Virus record (IMG/VR): IMGVR_UViG_3300002835_010534
Span: 1 to 23,311 of that record
Length of the DNA stretch: 23,311 nucleotides
Source of the DNA: a virus
Strand: one strand, 5' to 3'
The notes beneath the pieces were generated by a model that was not told where the DNA came from, ran no database searches, and saw only the letters and a program-made list of their open reading frames with translations. Shown piece after piece: positions 1 through 6,028 of the stretch. How positions within the stretch are numbered: position 1 is the stretch's first letter; each line of letters begins with the position of its first letter. The position numbers and the translations under genes were made by a program.

Positions 1-378
1 CGATCAAAGGTTGATGATGATCGTGGTCGAGGTTGTTCTAATGGACTTCATGCTGGTGCATTGAATTATGTGGCCGGTTATGGAAGTCTTGAATCTGGCG
101 ATAAGATTGTTATCGTTAAGATTAATCCTGCTGATGTTGTGAGTGTTCCTAGCGATTGTAACTATGAGAAACTTCGCACTTGCCGATATGAAGTTGTCGG
201 AGAGTATCAAGGCGAACTTCTCAAGCCTCTCTACTCATCAGTCTTTACTGAAGATGACTATGATGACGATGAAGAGGATCTTAATGATGATTATGATTGG
301 GGATGGAATGATGATGAGGAAGATATTGATGAAACCTATTATCATGATGAAGATAATCATATGGATGGTTATAACTGA
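1..378 (+). CDS. rIIB-like phage protein, 5' end missing
   Basis: The reading frame is open from the first base of the window to the TGA at 376-378, so the true start lies upstream; the TTG at 61 is only an internal codon. The visible 125 residues contain CSNGLHAGALNYV followed by GDKIVIVKINPADVVSVP and a short CRYEVVGEY block. From memory this is the conserved core of proteins annotated as rIIB-like in T4-type and other large phages. T4 rIIB acts with rIIA at the membrane and affects lysis timing and exclusion by prophages; the biochemical role is unsettled. The last 40 or so residues are an Asp/Glu-rich tail, probably disordered. Local G+C is higher than in the following genes (28 of the first 60 bases). 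The family call is moderately sure; function is inferred. Confidence 0.6.
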   Translation, partial: RSKVDDDRGRGCSNGLHAGALNYVAGYGSLESGDKIVIVKINPADVVSVPSDCNYEKLRTCRYEVVGEYQGELLKPLYSSVFTEDDYDDDEEDLNDDYDWGWNDDEEDIDETYYHDEDNHMDGYN

Positions 379-387
379 TTAAAAGCA

Positions 388-451
388 AAGGAATAGTCTG
401 GGGACTGGAGTAGTTAGTGCTATATCTTAGGGTTCGATCCCCTAATTCCTT
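388..451 (+). tRNA. Miniature tRNA-like cloverleaf (possible degenerate tRNA)
   Basis: A fully paired 7-bp acceptor-like stem (AAGGAAT at 388-394 with ATTCCTT at 445-451) encloses a textbook T arm: TAGGG, loop TTCGATC at 433-439, CCCTA. Between them are only 33 bases, too few for normal D and anticodon arms. They can still fold into two small hairpins: AGTC/GACT (395-398 with 403-406, loop TGGG) and GTAG/CTAT (410-413 with 420-423, 6-nt loop, one G-T pair). Total length is 64 nt against about 73 for a tRNA. No CCA is encoded and no 7-nt anticodon loop with U33 is visible, so no amino acid can be assigned. It fills the gap between the rIIB-like gene and the next gene. It may be a decayed tRNA, a tRNA mimic or a processing signal. 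Confidence 0.4.
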
Positions 452-459
452 TTTAAATT

Positions 460-864
460 ATGAACGATAAAGAAAATAATGACGATCCTTATAAATTCTA
501 CTTTCAGATAGATACTGAGTGGATCAAGAAATATATGGATAGTTTATTGAATAAAATAGATTATCAATGGATAGATAAAGAAGTATTAGAAGAAATTATT
601 GATAAACTACCTCAATATAAAATCGAACCTGTTGATGGATTCCAGTTTGTTTCGTTGCCTGTGAATGATTACTTCTCCAATACAGTGGTGGATAAAACCT
701 CCCTGTATTTGGGGAATAATCAGTATAATGAAGGAATTTGGAAAATGAAATATTTTGTTTATAATAAATTACACAAAGACTACGAATTACATTTACAGAG
801 TCATGCTGGACATATTATTAGGCAACCACGATACTATAAAGGATTATTTGAAATACTCAACTAG
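460..864 (+). CDS. Hypothetical protein, 134 aa
   Basis: I do not recognise this family. The protein is soluble, with no signal peptide or membrane segment. The N-terminal half is acidic and predicted helical (residues 18-52, WIKKYMDSLL to EEIIDKL). The C-terminal half is more basic with several aromatic residues and ends in RQPRYYKGLFEILN. The ATG at 460 follows only 8 bases after the tRNA-like element and has no clear Shine-Dalgarno sequence, which makes the start less certain. The next gene begins 9 bases after its stop. The position, just upstream of a recombination gene pair, gives no firm functional hint. Confidence 0.7.
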   Translation: MNDKENNDDPYKFYFQIDTEWIKKYMDSLLNKIDYQWIDKEVLEEIIDKLPQYKIEPVDGFQFVSLPVNDYFSNTVVDKTSLYLGNNQYNEGIWKMKYFVYNKLHKDYELHLQSHAGHIIRQPRYYKGLFEILN

Positions 865-873
865 GAAATATTT

Positions 874-1299
874 ATGAATAAAGATGAGTGGTTTGTTATA
901 AAAGATTTAGATATGTTTATAGATCACACTAGAAAAATTATATATAATGCTTATGGTAAGCAAGAAGAAGATCAAGATACAGAATCAGATGATATAATTG
1001 TATTAACAACTAAAGAAAAAGAAGAATTAAATAAAATACTACCACTTAATGAATCATCAATGATTATCAAATCGTTAATGAAACATCAAAAAAACAAAAA
1101 AACTAAAGAACGCAGACTATTAATTAATGATACCATATATGCTAAAATTATACAGTCTCTAGGGGATAGAATGACAAGTAATATATTGAATGGTCTAGTT
1201 AATAAGGGCGTTATTGAAACAGGTTACGACAACGATATTGATGATTTTATTTTTTGGGTAAAAGATGAATACAAAAAAGAAAAACCAGAAACCGATTGA
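874..1299 (+). CDS. Hypothetical protein, 141 aa, possible winged-helix C-terminus
   Basis: Unrecognised family. The middle (residues 45-80) is lysine-rich and charged. The C-terminal 60 residues read like a small helical domain followed by a wing: LINDTIYAKIIQSLGDRM, then SNILNGLVNKGVIETGYD, then DDFIFWV. That arrangement would fit a winged helix-turn-helix, but this is only an inference from pattern. A weak ribosome-binding site (AGGAA) sits about 8 bases before the ATG. Its end overlaps the next gene by 35 bases, so the two are probably co-translated. The next two genes are a RuvA-III-like protein and RuvB, so a role in DNA metabolism is possible but not shown. Confidence 0.7.
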   Translation: MNKDEWFVIKDLDMFIDHTRKIIYNAYGKQEEDQDTESDDIIVLTTKEKEELNKILPLNESSMIIKSLMKHQKNKKTKERRLLINDTIYAKIIQSLGDRMTSNILNGLVNKGVIETGYDNDIDDFIFWVKDEYKKEKPETD

Positions 1300-1678
1300 T
1301 TACGATTTACATCTAAAATATAGATGTCCTAATAATAAATGTAATTGTGAACACTGGTTATCTATCAAAGAAACTAAAACAAAAAACTTTAAAGTTGTTT
1401 GTGATTGCGAAACTACTTTTTCACCAAAACAAATTAAAAAAATAAGAATTGTTTACTTAGAAAAAGAAGAATCACAACATACAGAAACTAAGCAACCAGA
1501 GAAAGACACAATACCAAATGACCTTTTGGAAAAGAGCACAGAAACTCTGGTCAATTATGGATTCACCAAAGAAGAATCACACAAATTATTAATTTCTAGT
1601 TATATAAAGAACATAACAGAAGACTGTTCCACGCTAATTAAAAAAGCACTAAAGTCTATTGGAGGTTTGAATGGCTAA
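1265..1678 (+). CDS. Zinc-ribbon protein with RuvA domain III-like C-terminus
   Basis: The 137-residue protein has two parts. Residues 18-64 hold five cysteines (C21, C26, C28, C46, C48) in a zinc-ribbon-like pattern. After a polar, Glu/Lys-rich linker (65-82), residues 86-133 resemble the C-terminal domain III of RuvA, the UBA-like module that docks on the RuvB beta-hairpin: LVNYGFTKEES corresponds to LIALGYKPQEA in E. coli RuvA, and STLIKKALKSI to ETLIREALRAA. The RuvA OB-fold and helix-hairpin-helix junction-binding domains are missing. The gene overlaps both neighbours (35 bases upstream, 8 bases with the RuvB gene), which supports a stoichiometric partner role. I infer a RuvB activator or loader that binds DNA through the zinc ribbon instead of the RuvA tetramer. 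Confidence 0.7.
   Translation: MNTKKKNQKPIDYDLHLKYRCPNNKCNCEHWLSIKETKTKNFKVVCDCETTFSPKQIKKIRIVYLEKEESQHTETKQPEKDTIPNDLLEKSTETLVNYGFTKEESHKLLISSYIKNITEDCSTLIKKALKSIGGLNG
1661..1665 (+). promoter_or_regulatory. Strong Shine-Dalgarno for the RuvB-like gene
   Basis: GGAGG at 1661-1665 lies 5 bases before the ATG at 1671 and fixes that start. It sits inside the coding region of the preceding gene. Confidence 0.8.
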
Positions 1679-2567
1679 TATTATTAGACCAACTAAATTT
1701 GACGATATAATTGGTCAGCAAAATGTTCTTGATCGTCTAAAGATCATGGTGAGCGGTTGTAAAAGCGAGGGTGCTGTGATGCCTCACGTTTTAATAGACG
1801 GCCCTCCTGGCCTTGGTAAGACCACCATAGCGGGTGCTATAGCACACGAAATGAACGTGAACCTATACATAGCAAACGCAGCAAACCTGAGAAGCGTTAA
1901 GAATCTTATGCCATATCTAATGGGTATAAGTCCACGATCAATCTTATTTATTGATGAAATTCATAGATTGCCAAAAATAGTTGAAGAATTCTTATATCCT
2001 ATTATGGAGGATTTTCAACTTAGTATGTCGATAGAAAATAATATAGAAACTATTGATATCCCAATGTTTACTTTAGTTGGTGCTACAACAACTGGAGGAA
2101 GTTTAAGTCAGCCATTCTATGATCGTTTCACAATTAAAGAACATCTGTCTTTTTATAGTGACAGTGATTTAGCTAAACTAGCAAAGTTGAATACACAAAA
2201 ACTAGATATTAATATATCAGATGACGATCTACTAGAGATTGCAAAAAGAAGCAAAGGCACACCAAGAATCCTGAACGCTAGACTACAATGGTATAAAAAT
2301 TATAAACTGTGTAACAAAGACGATGCTTCTATTGATGAGATATTTAATATACAAGGCATTGACCATAATGGTTTTGATGTGTATGATAAACTATATATTG
2401 AAACACTAGCAAAATCTAAAGGAACTCCTATTGGATTGAAGACAATTTCTTCTTTAACTGGAATTTCAATAGAAACAATAGAAAATAGTATTGAACCATA
2501 CATGGTTAGAAAAGGCTATGTTGTAAGATCACAGAAAGGTAGACTATTAAATAAGTATGACCTATGA
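1671..2567 (+). CDS. ruvB: RuvB-type Holliday junction branch-migration ATPase
   Basis: A 298-residue AAA+ protein with RuvB features along its whole length. RPTKFDDIIGQ opens the protein; Walker A is GPPGLGKT (44-51), Walker B is LFIDEIH (92-98), and a beta-hairpin region follows MEDFQLSM (112-119). Sensor 1 is GATTTGG (137-143), a DRF motif carries the likely arginine finger (R152), and sensor 2 is GTPR (196-199). A C-terminal winged helix (about 233-293) contains PIGLKTISSLTG and EPYMVRKGYVVR, as in bacterial RuvB. It is about 40 residues shorter than E. coli RuvB. Two usual arginines differ: ATTRAG is ATTTGG here, and PLRDRF is PFYDRF. In bacteria RuvB hexamers drive branch migration on RuvA-bound junctions; no full RuvA is seen here, only the domain III-like gene upstream. 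Codons for residues 24-63 are unusually G+C rich. Confidence 0.93.
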   Translation: MANIIRPTKFDDIIGQQNVLDRLKIMVSGCKSEGAVMPHVLIDGPPGLGKTTIAGAIAHEMNVNLYIANAANLRSVKNLMPYLMGISPRSILFIDEIHRLPKIVEEFLYPIMEDFQLSMSIENNIETIDIPMFTLVGATTTGGSLSQPFYDRFTIKEHLSFYSDSDLAKLAKLNTQKLDINISDDDLLEIAKRSKGTPRILNARLQWYKNYKLCNKDDASIDEIFNIQGIDHNGFDVYDKLYIETLAKSKGTPIGLKTISSLTGISIETIENSIEPYMVRKGYVVRSQKGRLLNKYDL

Positions 2568-2865
2568 TCATAATATATATTATATAATAATAGCCATATT
2601 ATTAGTAAATAATGTAATGTGTTTTTGTATAGGATATTTGATTCCTAGGTCTAGCGAGGGTGTATCTATAAAAGACAATAATGTTTTTAGAAAAAATAAT
2701 ACTCAGGTATCTACTAAAGACAAAATTCAGATTGATGATAAAACATTTGTAACAGATATTAAGACTGACAATTTAGAAAAAAAATATAAAGATCTTGGAG
2801 ATATAAAAACATCAAATGAGAATATATCATCCTCAATTAATAAATTAAAAAATATGAAAGGCTAA
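2557..2865 (+). CDS. Small single-pass membrane protein upstream of actin-like gene
   Basis: 102 residues. One hydrophobic segment (residues 8-29, YYIIIAILLVNNVMCFCIGYLI) near the N-terminus is followed by a polar Lys/Asp/Ser/Asn-rich region with no recognised domain; residues 72-102 look helical and could form a coiled coil. The topology suggests an N-terminal anchor with a cytoplasmic tail. The start overlaps the RuvB stop by 11 bases, and the stop is 2 bases before the actin-like gene, so the three genes are probably one translation unit. A role as a membrane tether or adaptor for the actin-like protein is inferred from position only. Confidence 0.75.
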   Translation: MTYDHNIYYIIIAILLVNNVMCFCIGYLIPRSSEGVSIKDNNVFRKNNTQVSTKDKIQIDDKTFVTDIKTDNLEKKYKDLGDIKTSNENISSSINKLKNMKG

Positions 2866-2867
2866 AT

Positions 2868-3869
2868 ATGGCAAAGGGACTAGATGTTGGTACAAGTTTT
2901 ATTGTTTTATCTCAAGATTCTGATGATGGAGTTGTCTATAAGGATTTTAGAGATGCCTTTTACATTATAAAACCAACCACAGTCGTTGCCACAAAAATGA
3001 TAGAAAAAGGATTATCTGGAAAAACTTTCATAAAAGATAGTGATGGGTCGTTTATTATACTAGGAAAAGACGCTATAGAAAAAGCGGTTGAGAGAAACGA
3101 CACAGCAAAAAGACCAATGTATAGGGGTGTTGTTTCTTCAAAAGAAAAAGACGCCAAAAGAATATTAGCATTTATTTTGAAAGAAGTAGTCGGAGAATCA
3201 TCAGAGCCCTTTGAAAAACTGGTTTTTTGTGTTCCAGCACAACCAGTTGATCAAGAAGATGAAGATTTTGATGTTGGTTACCATGAAGATGTTATAAAAA
3301 CAGTATTATCAGAATGTGGATATGATGCTAAAGCAATAAATGAAGCAGAGGCGTTGTGTTATGCTGAATTAGAAAATGATGATTATACTGGGATAGCAAT
3401 TAGTTGTGGTGCTGGTATGACAAATGTTTGTGTTATGCTTAATGGTGAACCAACCGTTGTCTTTAGTACCACAAAATCTGGAGACTGGGTTGATAGAATG
3501 AGTGCTGTTGCAACTGGTGAAACGGACAGTGTTGTTCAAGCAGAGAAAGAGGGTAGTGATTTTAATATAGGTGAACCTAATGATAATCCTATTCTGGCTG
3601 CCGTTTCTTCATACTATGATAGATTAATTGATTATACAACAAAACAACTATCTCATGCTTTAACAGGCCATAAGTTATTACCTAAGTTTAAAAATCCATT
3701 GACTATTGTGGTTGCTGGTGGAACATCACAAGCCAAAGGATATGTGGATATTTTTACTAAAAAATTACAAGAAAATAATTTTCCACTATCAATAAAAGAA
3801 GTAAAACACGCATCAGATCCATTACATGCTGTTTCTAAAGGATGTTTAATAGCATCAAAAGTACTATAA
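2868..3869 (+). CDS. Actin/MreB-like ATPase (ASKHA fold)
   Basis: 333 residues with the nucleotide-binding motifs of the actin superfamily in order: phosphate 1 GLDVGTSFIVL (4-14), connect 1 NEAEALCYA (158-166), phosphate 2 SCGAGMTNVCVM (179-190) and adenosine motif VVAGGTSQAKGY (281-292). AVSKGCLIAS (321-330) fits connect 2. RPMYRGVV (82-89) recalls the RPMKDGVI stretch of MreB. Bacterial and phage relatives (MreB, ParM, Alp) form filaments that move DNA or organise the envelope. The membrane protein directly upstream could anchor it. No centromere-like repeat array and no separate ParR gene are seen. Which subfamily it belongs to cannot be decided from the sequence alone. Confidence 0.82.
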   Translation: MAKGLDVGTSFIVLSQDSDDGVVYKDFRDAFYIIKPTTVVATKMIEKGLSGKTFIKDSDGSFIILGKDAIEKAVERNDTAKRPMYRGVVSSKEKDAKRILAFILKEVVGESSEPFEKLVFCVPAQPVDQEDEDFDVGYHEDVIKTVLSECGYDAKAINEAEALCYAELENDDYTGIAISCGAGMTNVCVMLNGEPTVVFSTTKSGDWVDRMSAVATGETDSVVQAEKEGSDFNIGEPNDNPILAAVSSYYDRLIDYTTKQLSHALTGHKLLPKFKNPLTIVVAGGTSQAKGYVDIFTKKLQENNFPLSIKEVKHASDPLHAVSKGCLIASKVL

Positions 3870-3873
3870 AATC

Positions 3874-3879
3874 TATAAT
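3874..3879 (+). promoter_or_regulatory. Possible -10 element (TATAAT) before protease gene
   Basis: A perfect TATAAT lies just after the actin-like stop, 53 bases upstream of the protease ATG. There is no good -35 hexamer at the usual distance (only AT-rich coding sequence), so this is a weak call in an AT-rich gap. Confidence 0.25.
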
Positions 3880-3882
3880 AGG

Positions 3883-3890
3883 GTGTATTA
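3883..3890 (+). promoter_or_regulatory. GTGTATTA motif, copy 1
   Basis: This octamer lies in the gap before the serine protease gene. Identical copies occur in the gaps at 19851-19858 and 20880-20887, always 27-49 bases before a start codon. It may be a promoter element read by the phage sigma factor; no experimental support is visible. Confidence 0.35.
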
Positions 3891-3906
3891 ATTAGTTTGG
3901 ATATCA

Positions 3907-3926
3907 ATTCCACCAGTAAGTGGAGT
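3907..3926 (+). promoter_or_regulatory. Hairpin covering the Shine-Dalgarno of the serine protease
   Basis: ATTCCAC (3907-3913) can pair with GTGGAGT (3920-3926) around the 6-nt loop CAGTAA, giving 7 bp with a single G-T pair. The 3' arm contains the protease gene's ribosome-binding GGAG (3922-3925). Folding would hide the site and lower translation. Confidence 0.5.
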
Positions 3927-3931
3927 TAGAA

Positions 3932-4696
3932 ATGAGACTAATTAAATTAATAATTCTATTTTTTTTGATCATATTATCTAATATAGGATATGCTGGGACA
4001 CGGCATCCTTTAGTTGAAGATAGTAGATATATAGATTTTGGAAGAAAATTTCCACATGTTGGAAGATTATGTGGTTCTTATAGAGATGGCAAAATATTTT
4101 GTGCATCTTCTGTTGCTATAAGAAAAAGAATAATATTAACAGCTGCTCATGTTGTTAAGAATGCAGATAAGTGTGTTATTCATATTAATAATAAAAAAAT
4201 ACATGTAAAAAATATAGTTTGTCATAGAGATTTTGAAGAAGATAATTTTGGTTGGTATGATATAGCAATATGCTCACTTAATGAAGATATAGGTCTAGAG
4301 TCTTATCCAGTGTTATATCAAGAAAATAATGAAGTTAATAAAAAATGTACAATTAGTGGATTTGGTTTAAATGGAACATTTGATTCTGGTTGTATTTACT
4401 CTGACACAGAGAGAAGAGCTGGATCAAATACTATAGACCAGATAGAAAGAGGTCTGTTGATATGCACACCATCTCGTCATATGAGCGATACAAGCCCATC
4501 TGACCTTGAGTTTTTAATTTCTTCTGGTGACAGTGGGGGTGGTTTATTCATAGATGACAGGCTGGCTGGAATCAACTCATGCGTAATGGCTATTGATAAA
4601 AAACCAGACTCAACATATGGAGATGAATCAGGACACACCAGAATTAGTGATCATATAGAATGGATTAATTTGAACATAGAAGAGATGGATAGATAG
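3932..4696 (+). CDS. Secreted trypsin-like serine protease (S1 family)
   Basis: I start at the ATG at 3932, not the in-frame GTG at 3920, because GGAG at 3922-3925 is correctly spaced for it. The product is 254 residues. Residues 1-21 form a signal peptide (MRLIK, a hydrophobic core, then a YAG cleavage site). The chymotrypsin triad is present: His73 in LTAAHVV, Asp110 in WYDIAICSL and Ser201 in SSGDSGGGLF. Several cysteines could form disulfides, which fits an exported protein. Phage genes for exported S1 proteases are unusual. The role could be modification of host periplasmic or surface proteins, or of the virion. No obvious pro-domain is seen, apart from about 25 residues between the signal and the domain. 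Confidence 0.88.
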   Translation: MRLIKLIILFFLIILSNIGYAGTRHPLVEDSRYIDFGRKFPHVGRLCGSYRDGKIFCASSVAIRKRIILTAAHVVKNADKCVIHINNKKIHVKNIVCHRDFEEDNFGWYDIAICSLNEDIGLESYPVLYQENNEVNKKCTISGFGLNGTFDSGCIYSDTERRAGSNTIDQIERGLLICTPSRHMSDTSPSDLEFLISSGDSGGGLFIDDRLAGINSCVMAIDKKPDSTYGDESGHTRISDHIEWINLNIEEMDR

Positions 4697-4767
4697 TTAT
4701 ATATTACTCACCGACCTGTATCATATATAGTTATCAAAGAGGAACATGTCAATATGAAATATTTTTC

Positions 4768-4795
4768 TTGACACAGACAAAGACAAAGGTATGAT
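4768..4795 (+). promoter_or_regulatory. Near-consensus sigma-70 promoter
   Basis: TTGACA at 4768-4773 (6 of 6), a 16-base spacer, then TATGAT at 4790-4795 (5 of 6 to TATAAT). It lies in the 130-base gap after the protease gene, and transcription would begin near 4802, about 25 bases before the next start codon. The rest of the gap (4697-4767) is AT-rich and shows no clear terminator. It would be read by the host RNA polymerase. Confidence 0.7.
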
Positions 4796-4826
4796 ATGTT
4801 GTATTCAACGCGAGACTTTTTCAAAA

Positions 4827-5015
4827 ATGAACGATTTCGATAATAAAGACAGAAAAGAAGCTGGTAAGAAAAATTTTAGCAACAAGCAGAAGAGATTTAA
4901 TGAAGTCTCTGAAGAACAAAGATTTGTTTCTAAAACAAAAAAACAGTTTAAATCAAAGATAGAAGATATTAGACAAGAAGAACTATGGGAAGATTGGAAC
5001 GATGAATATAAATGA
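4827..5015 (+). CDS. Small charged hypothetical protein, 62 aa
   Basis: The frame is open from an ATG at 4791, but that codon overlaps the -10 box of the promoter at 4768-4795, so I use the in-frame ATG at 4827. The product is highly charged and lysine/glutamate-rich. It looks fully helical and ends in EELWEDWNDEYK. There are no cysteines or membrane segments, and I do not recognise a family. No strong Shine-Dalgarno is visible. Its stop overlaps the next start (ATGA), so it is the first gene of a translationally coupled run behind the sigma-70 promoter, where early phage genes for host takeover are often found. Confidence 0.65.
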   Translation: MNDFDNKDRKEAGKKNFSNKQKRFNEVSEEQRFVSKTKKQFKSKIEDIRQEELWEDWNDEYK

Positions 5016-5242
5016 AATACATAGAAGAATTATTCTCTGGTGATTGTTTTAAATCTGAGGATAGATTATTTATAATAACTTCAGATTTCAAAAAAGATAA
5101 TTCTAAATTATGCTTTGATTTAGAGTCAGGTTTTCCAAAATGGTTTTTGCCAGAAATAATAGTAAACAAAATAGAGATTTATACTTTAGACGAATCAAAT
5201 AATATACTACCAATAAAAGAAACTAAAAAAGATGAACTTTAA
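5012..5242 (+). CDS. Hypothetical protein, 76 aa
   Basis: Small, probably beta-rich protein. GDCFKSEDRLFIITSDF and PEIIVNKIEIYTLDE read like short strands of an SH3-like or small barrel fold, but that is only pattern reading. It overlaps the previous gene by 4 bases (ATGA) and the next by 11 bases. No catalytic motif or membrane segment is visible, and the function is unknown. Confidence 0.7.
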   Translation: MKYIEELFSGDCFKSEDRLFIITSDFKKDNSKLCFDLESGFPKWFLPEIIVNKIEIYTLDESNNILPIKETKKDEL

Positions 5243-5489
5243 AAATAAAATATTTACCTTTTTAAATTCTTTCATATGGCATATGTATTGGGGATTTCCT
5301 AAAAGTACGAAATCACAAATATTAGACAGATATTCTATTTGTCTTGATTGTGATGATTTTGACAGTAAGAATTCTCAATGTTTGGTCTGTGGGTGCAATC
5401 TTAATAAGAAACAAATATTCATGAATAAATTAGCTTGGGCTGATCAAGAATGTCCAGTAGGAAAATGGGGAAGTCTTATAAAGAAATAA
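5232..5489 (+). CDS. Small zinc-ribbon-like protein
   Basis: 85 residues. The C-terminal half carries five cysteines in a pattern typical of a small treble-clef or ribbon protein: ICLDCDDF, then CLVCGCNL, then QECPVGKW near the end. The CP-x-GKW ending with an upstream CxxCGC is, from memory, common in short phage proteins of unknown function. The N-terminal 40 residues are aromatic-rich (FIWHMYWGF) and might pack against a membrane or another protein. It overlaps the previous gene by 11 bases and is followed after 2 bases by the macro-domain gene. Confidence 0.7.
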   Translation: MNFKNKIFTFLNSFIWHMYWGFPKSTKSQILDRYSICLDCDDFDSKNSQCLVCGCNLNKKQIFMNKLAWADQECPVGKWGSLIKK

Positions 5490-5491
5490 TC

Positions 5492-6028
5492 ATGAAAACA
5501 ATATCTAACAAAGAAACATTTCCAATTGTTCGTGGAGATCTTTTTGATTATGTTGAAAAAATCACCAGATCAGGAAATAACGGATCAAGTATTATAGTTC
5601 CACATGTTTGTAACAATATTAATGCTTTTGGTGCTGGGTTTGCTGGAGAAGTATCTAAGAATTATCCAATAGTCAAAGAAAATTATCATCTTTTAGGATC
5701 AAATTTTTTAAAGAATAATTTAGGATATGTTCAATTTATCGAAGTGTATAGAGATGCTTCTTTTGGTCATAAACTTATCTTTGCTAATATGATTGCACAA
5801 AATGGAACTGTGAGTAAAAAAAATCCAAGACCATTAAATTATTTAGCATTAGTTAAATGTATGAATCAAATTAATATGTTTATATCTAAAAATTTTAACA
5901 ATGATACCCGTGTAGAAATTCATGCTCCACGATTTGGTTGTGGATTAGCAGGAGGAAACTGGAATTTTATTAGTGATCTTATAGATGATATTTGGACTAA
6001 TAAATCGGTTGTTATATATTTAAAATGA
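5492..6028 (+). CDS. Macro-domain (ADP-ribose-binding) protein
   Basis: I choose the ATG at 5492 because it follows the previous stop by 2 bases; the in-frame ATG at 5450 would extend the protein into the cysteine-rich gene upstream. The 178 residues carry macro-domain signatures: VRGDLF (13-18), PHVCNNINAFGAGFAGEV (37-54, the nucleotide-binding loop), ANMIAQNG (98-105) and the second loop PRFGCGLAGGNW (146-157). The domain fills the protein with no extra module. Macro domains bind or hydrolyse ADP-ribose derivatives, including terminal ADP-ribose on proteins or DNA, O-acetyl-ADP-ribose and ADP-ribose-1''-phosphate. A role in NAD salvage or in undoing ADP-ribosylation-based defence is inferred. 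It overlaps the next gene by 4 bases. Confidence 0.85.
   Translation: MKTISNKETFPIVRGDLFDYVEKITRSGNNGSSIIVPHVCNNINAFGAGFAGEVSKNYPIVKENYHLLGSNFLKNNLGYVQFIEVYRDASFGHKLIFANMIAQNGTVSKKNPRPLNYLALVKCMNQINMFISKNFNNDTRVEIHAPRFGCGLAGGNWNFISDLIDDIWTNKSVVIYLK

Noticed and set aside
143-382. Second open frame within the rIIB-like region
   Set aside because: It is an out-of-frame shadow of the acidic tail; its protein is a Met/Ile-rich translation of GATGAT repeats and has no family features.
3920-3931. GTG start for the serine protease
   Set aside because: The GTG lies within the hairpin and overlaps the Shine-Dalgarno that serves the ATG at 3932; the ATG also gives a normal signal peptide.
4791-4826. 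Upstream ATG for the 62-aa protein
   Set aside because: It overlaps the -10 box of the strong promoter and would leave no transcribed leader; the ATG at 4827 fits better.
5450-5491. Longer start for the macro-domain gene
   Set aside because: The extra 14 residues lie inside the upstream cysteine-rich gene and match nothing in macro domains.
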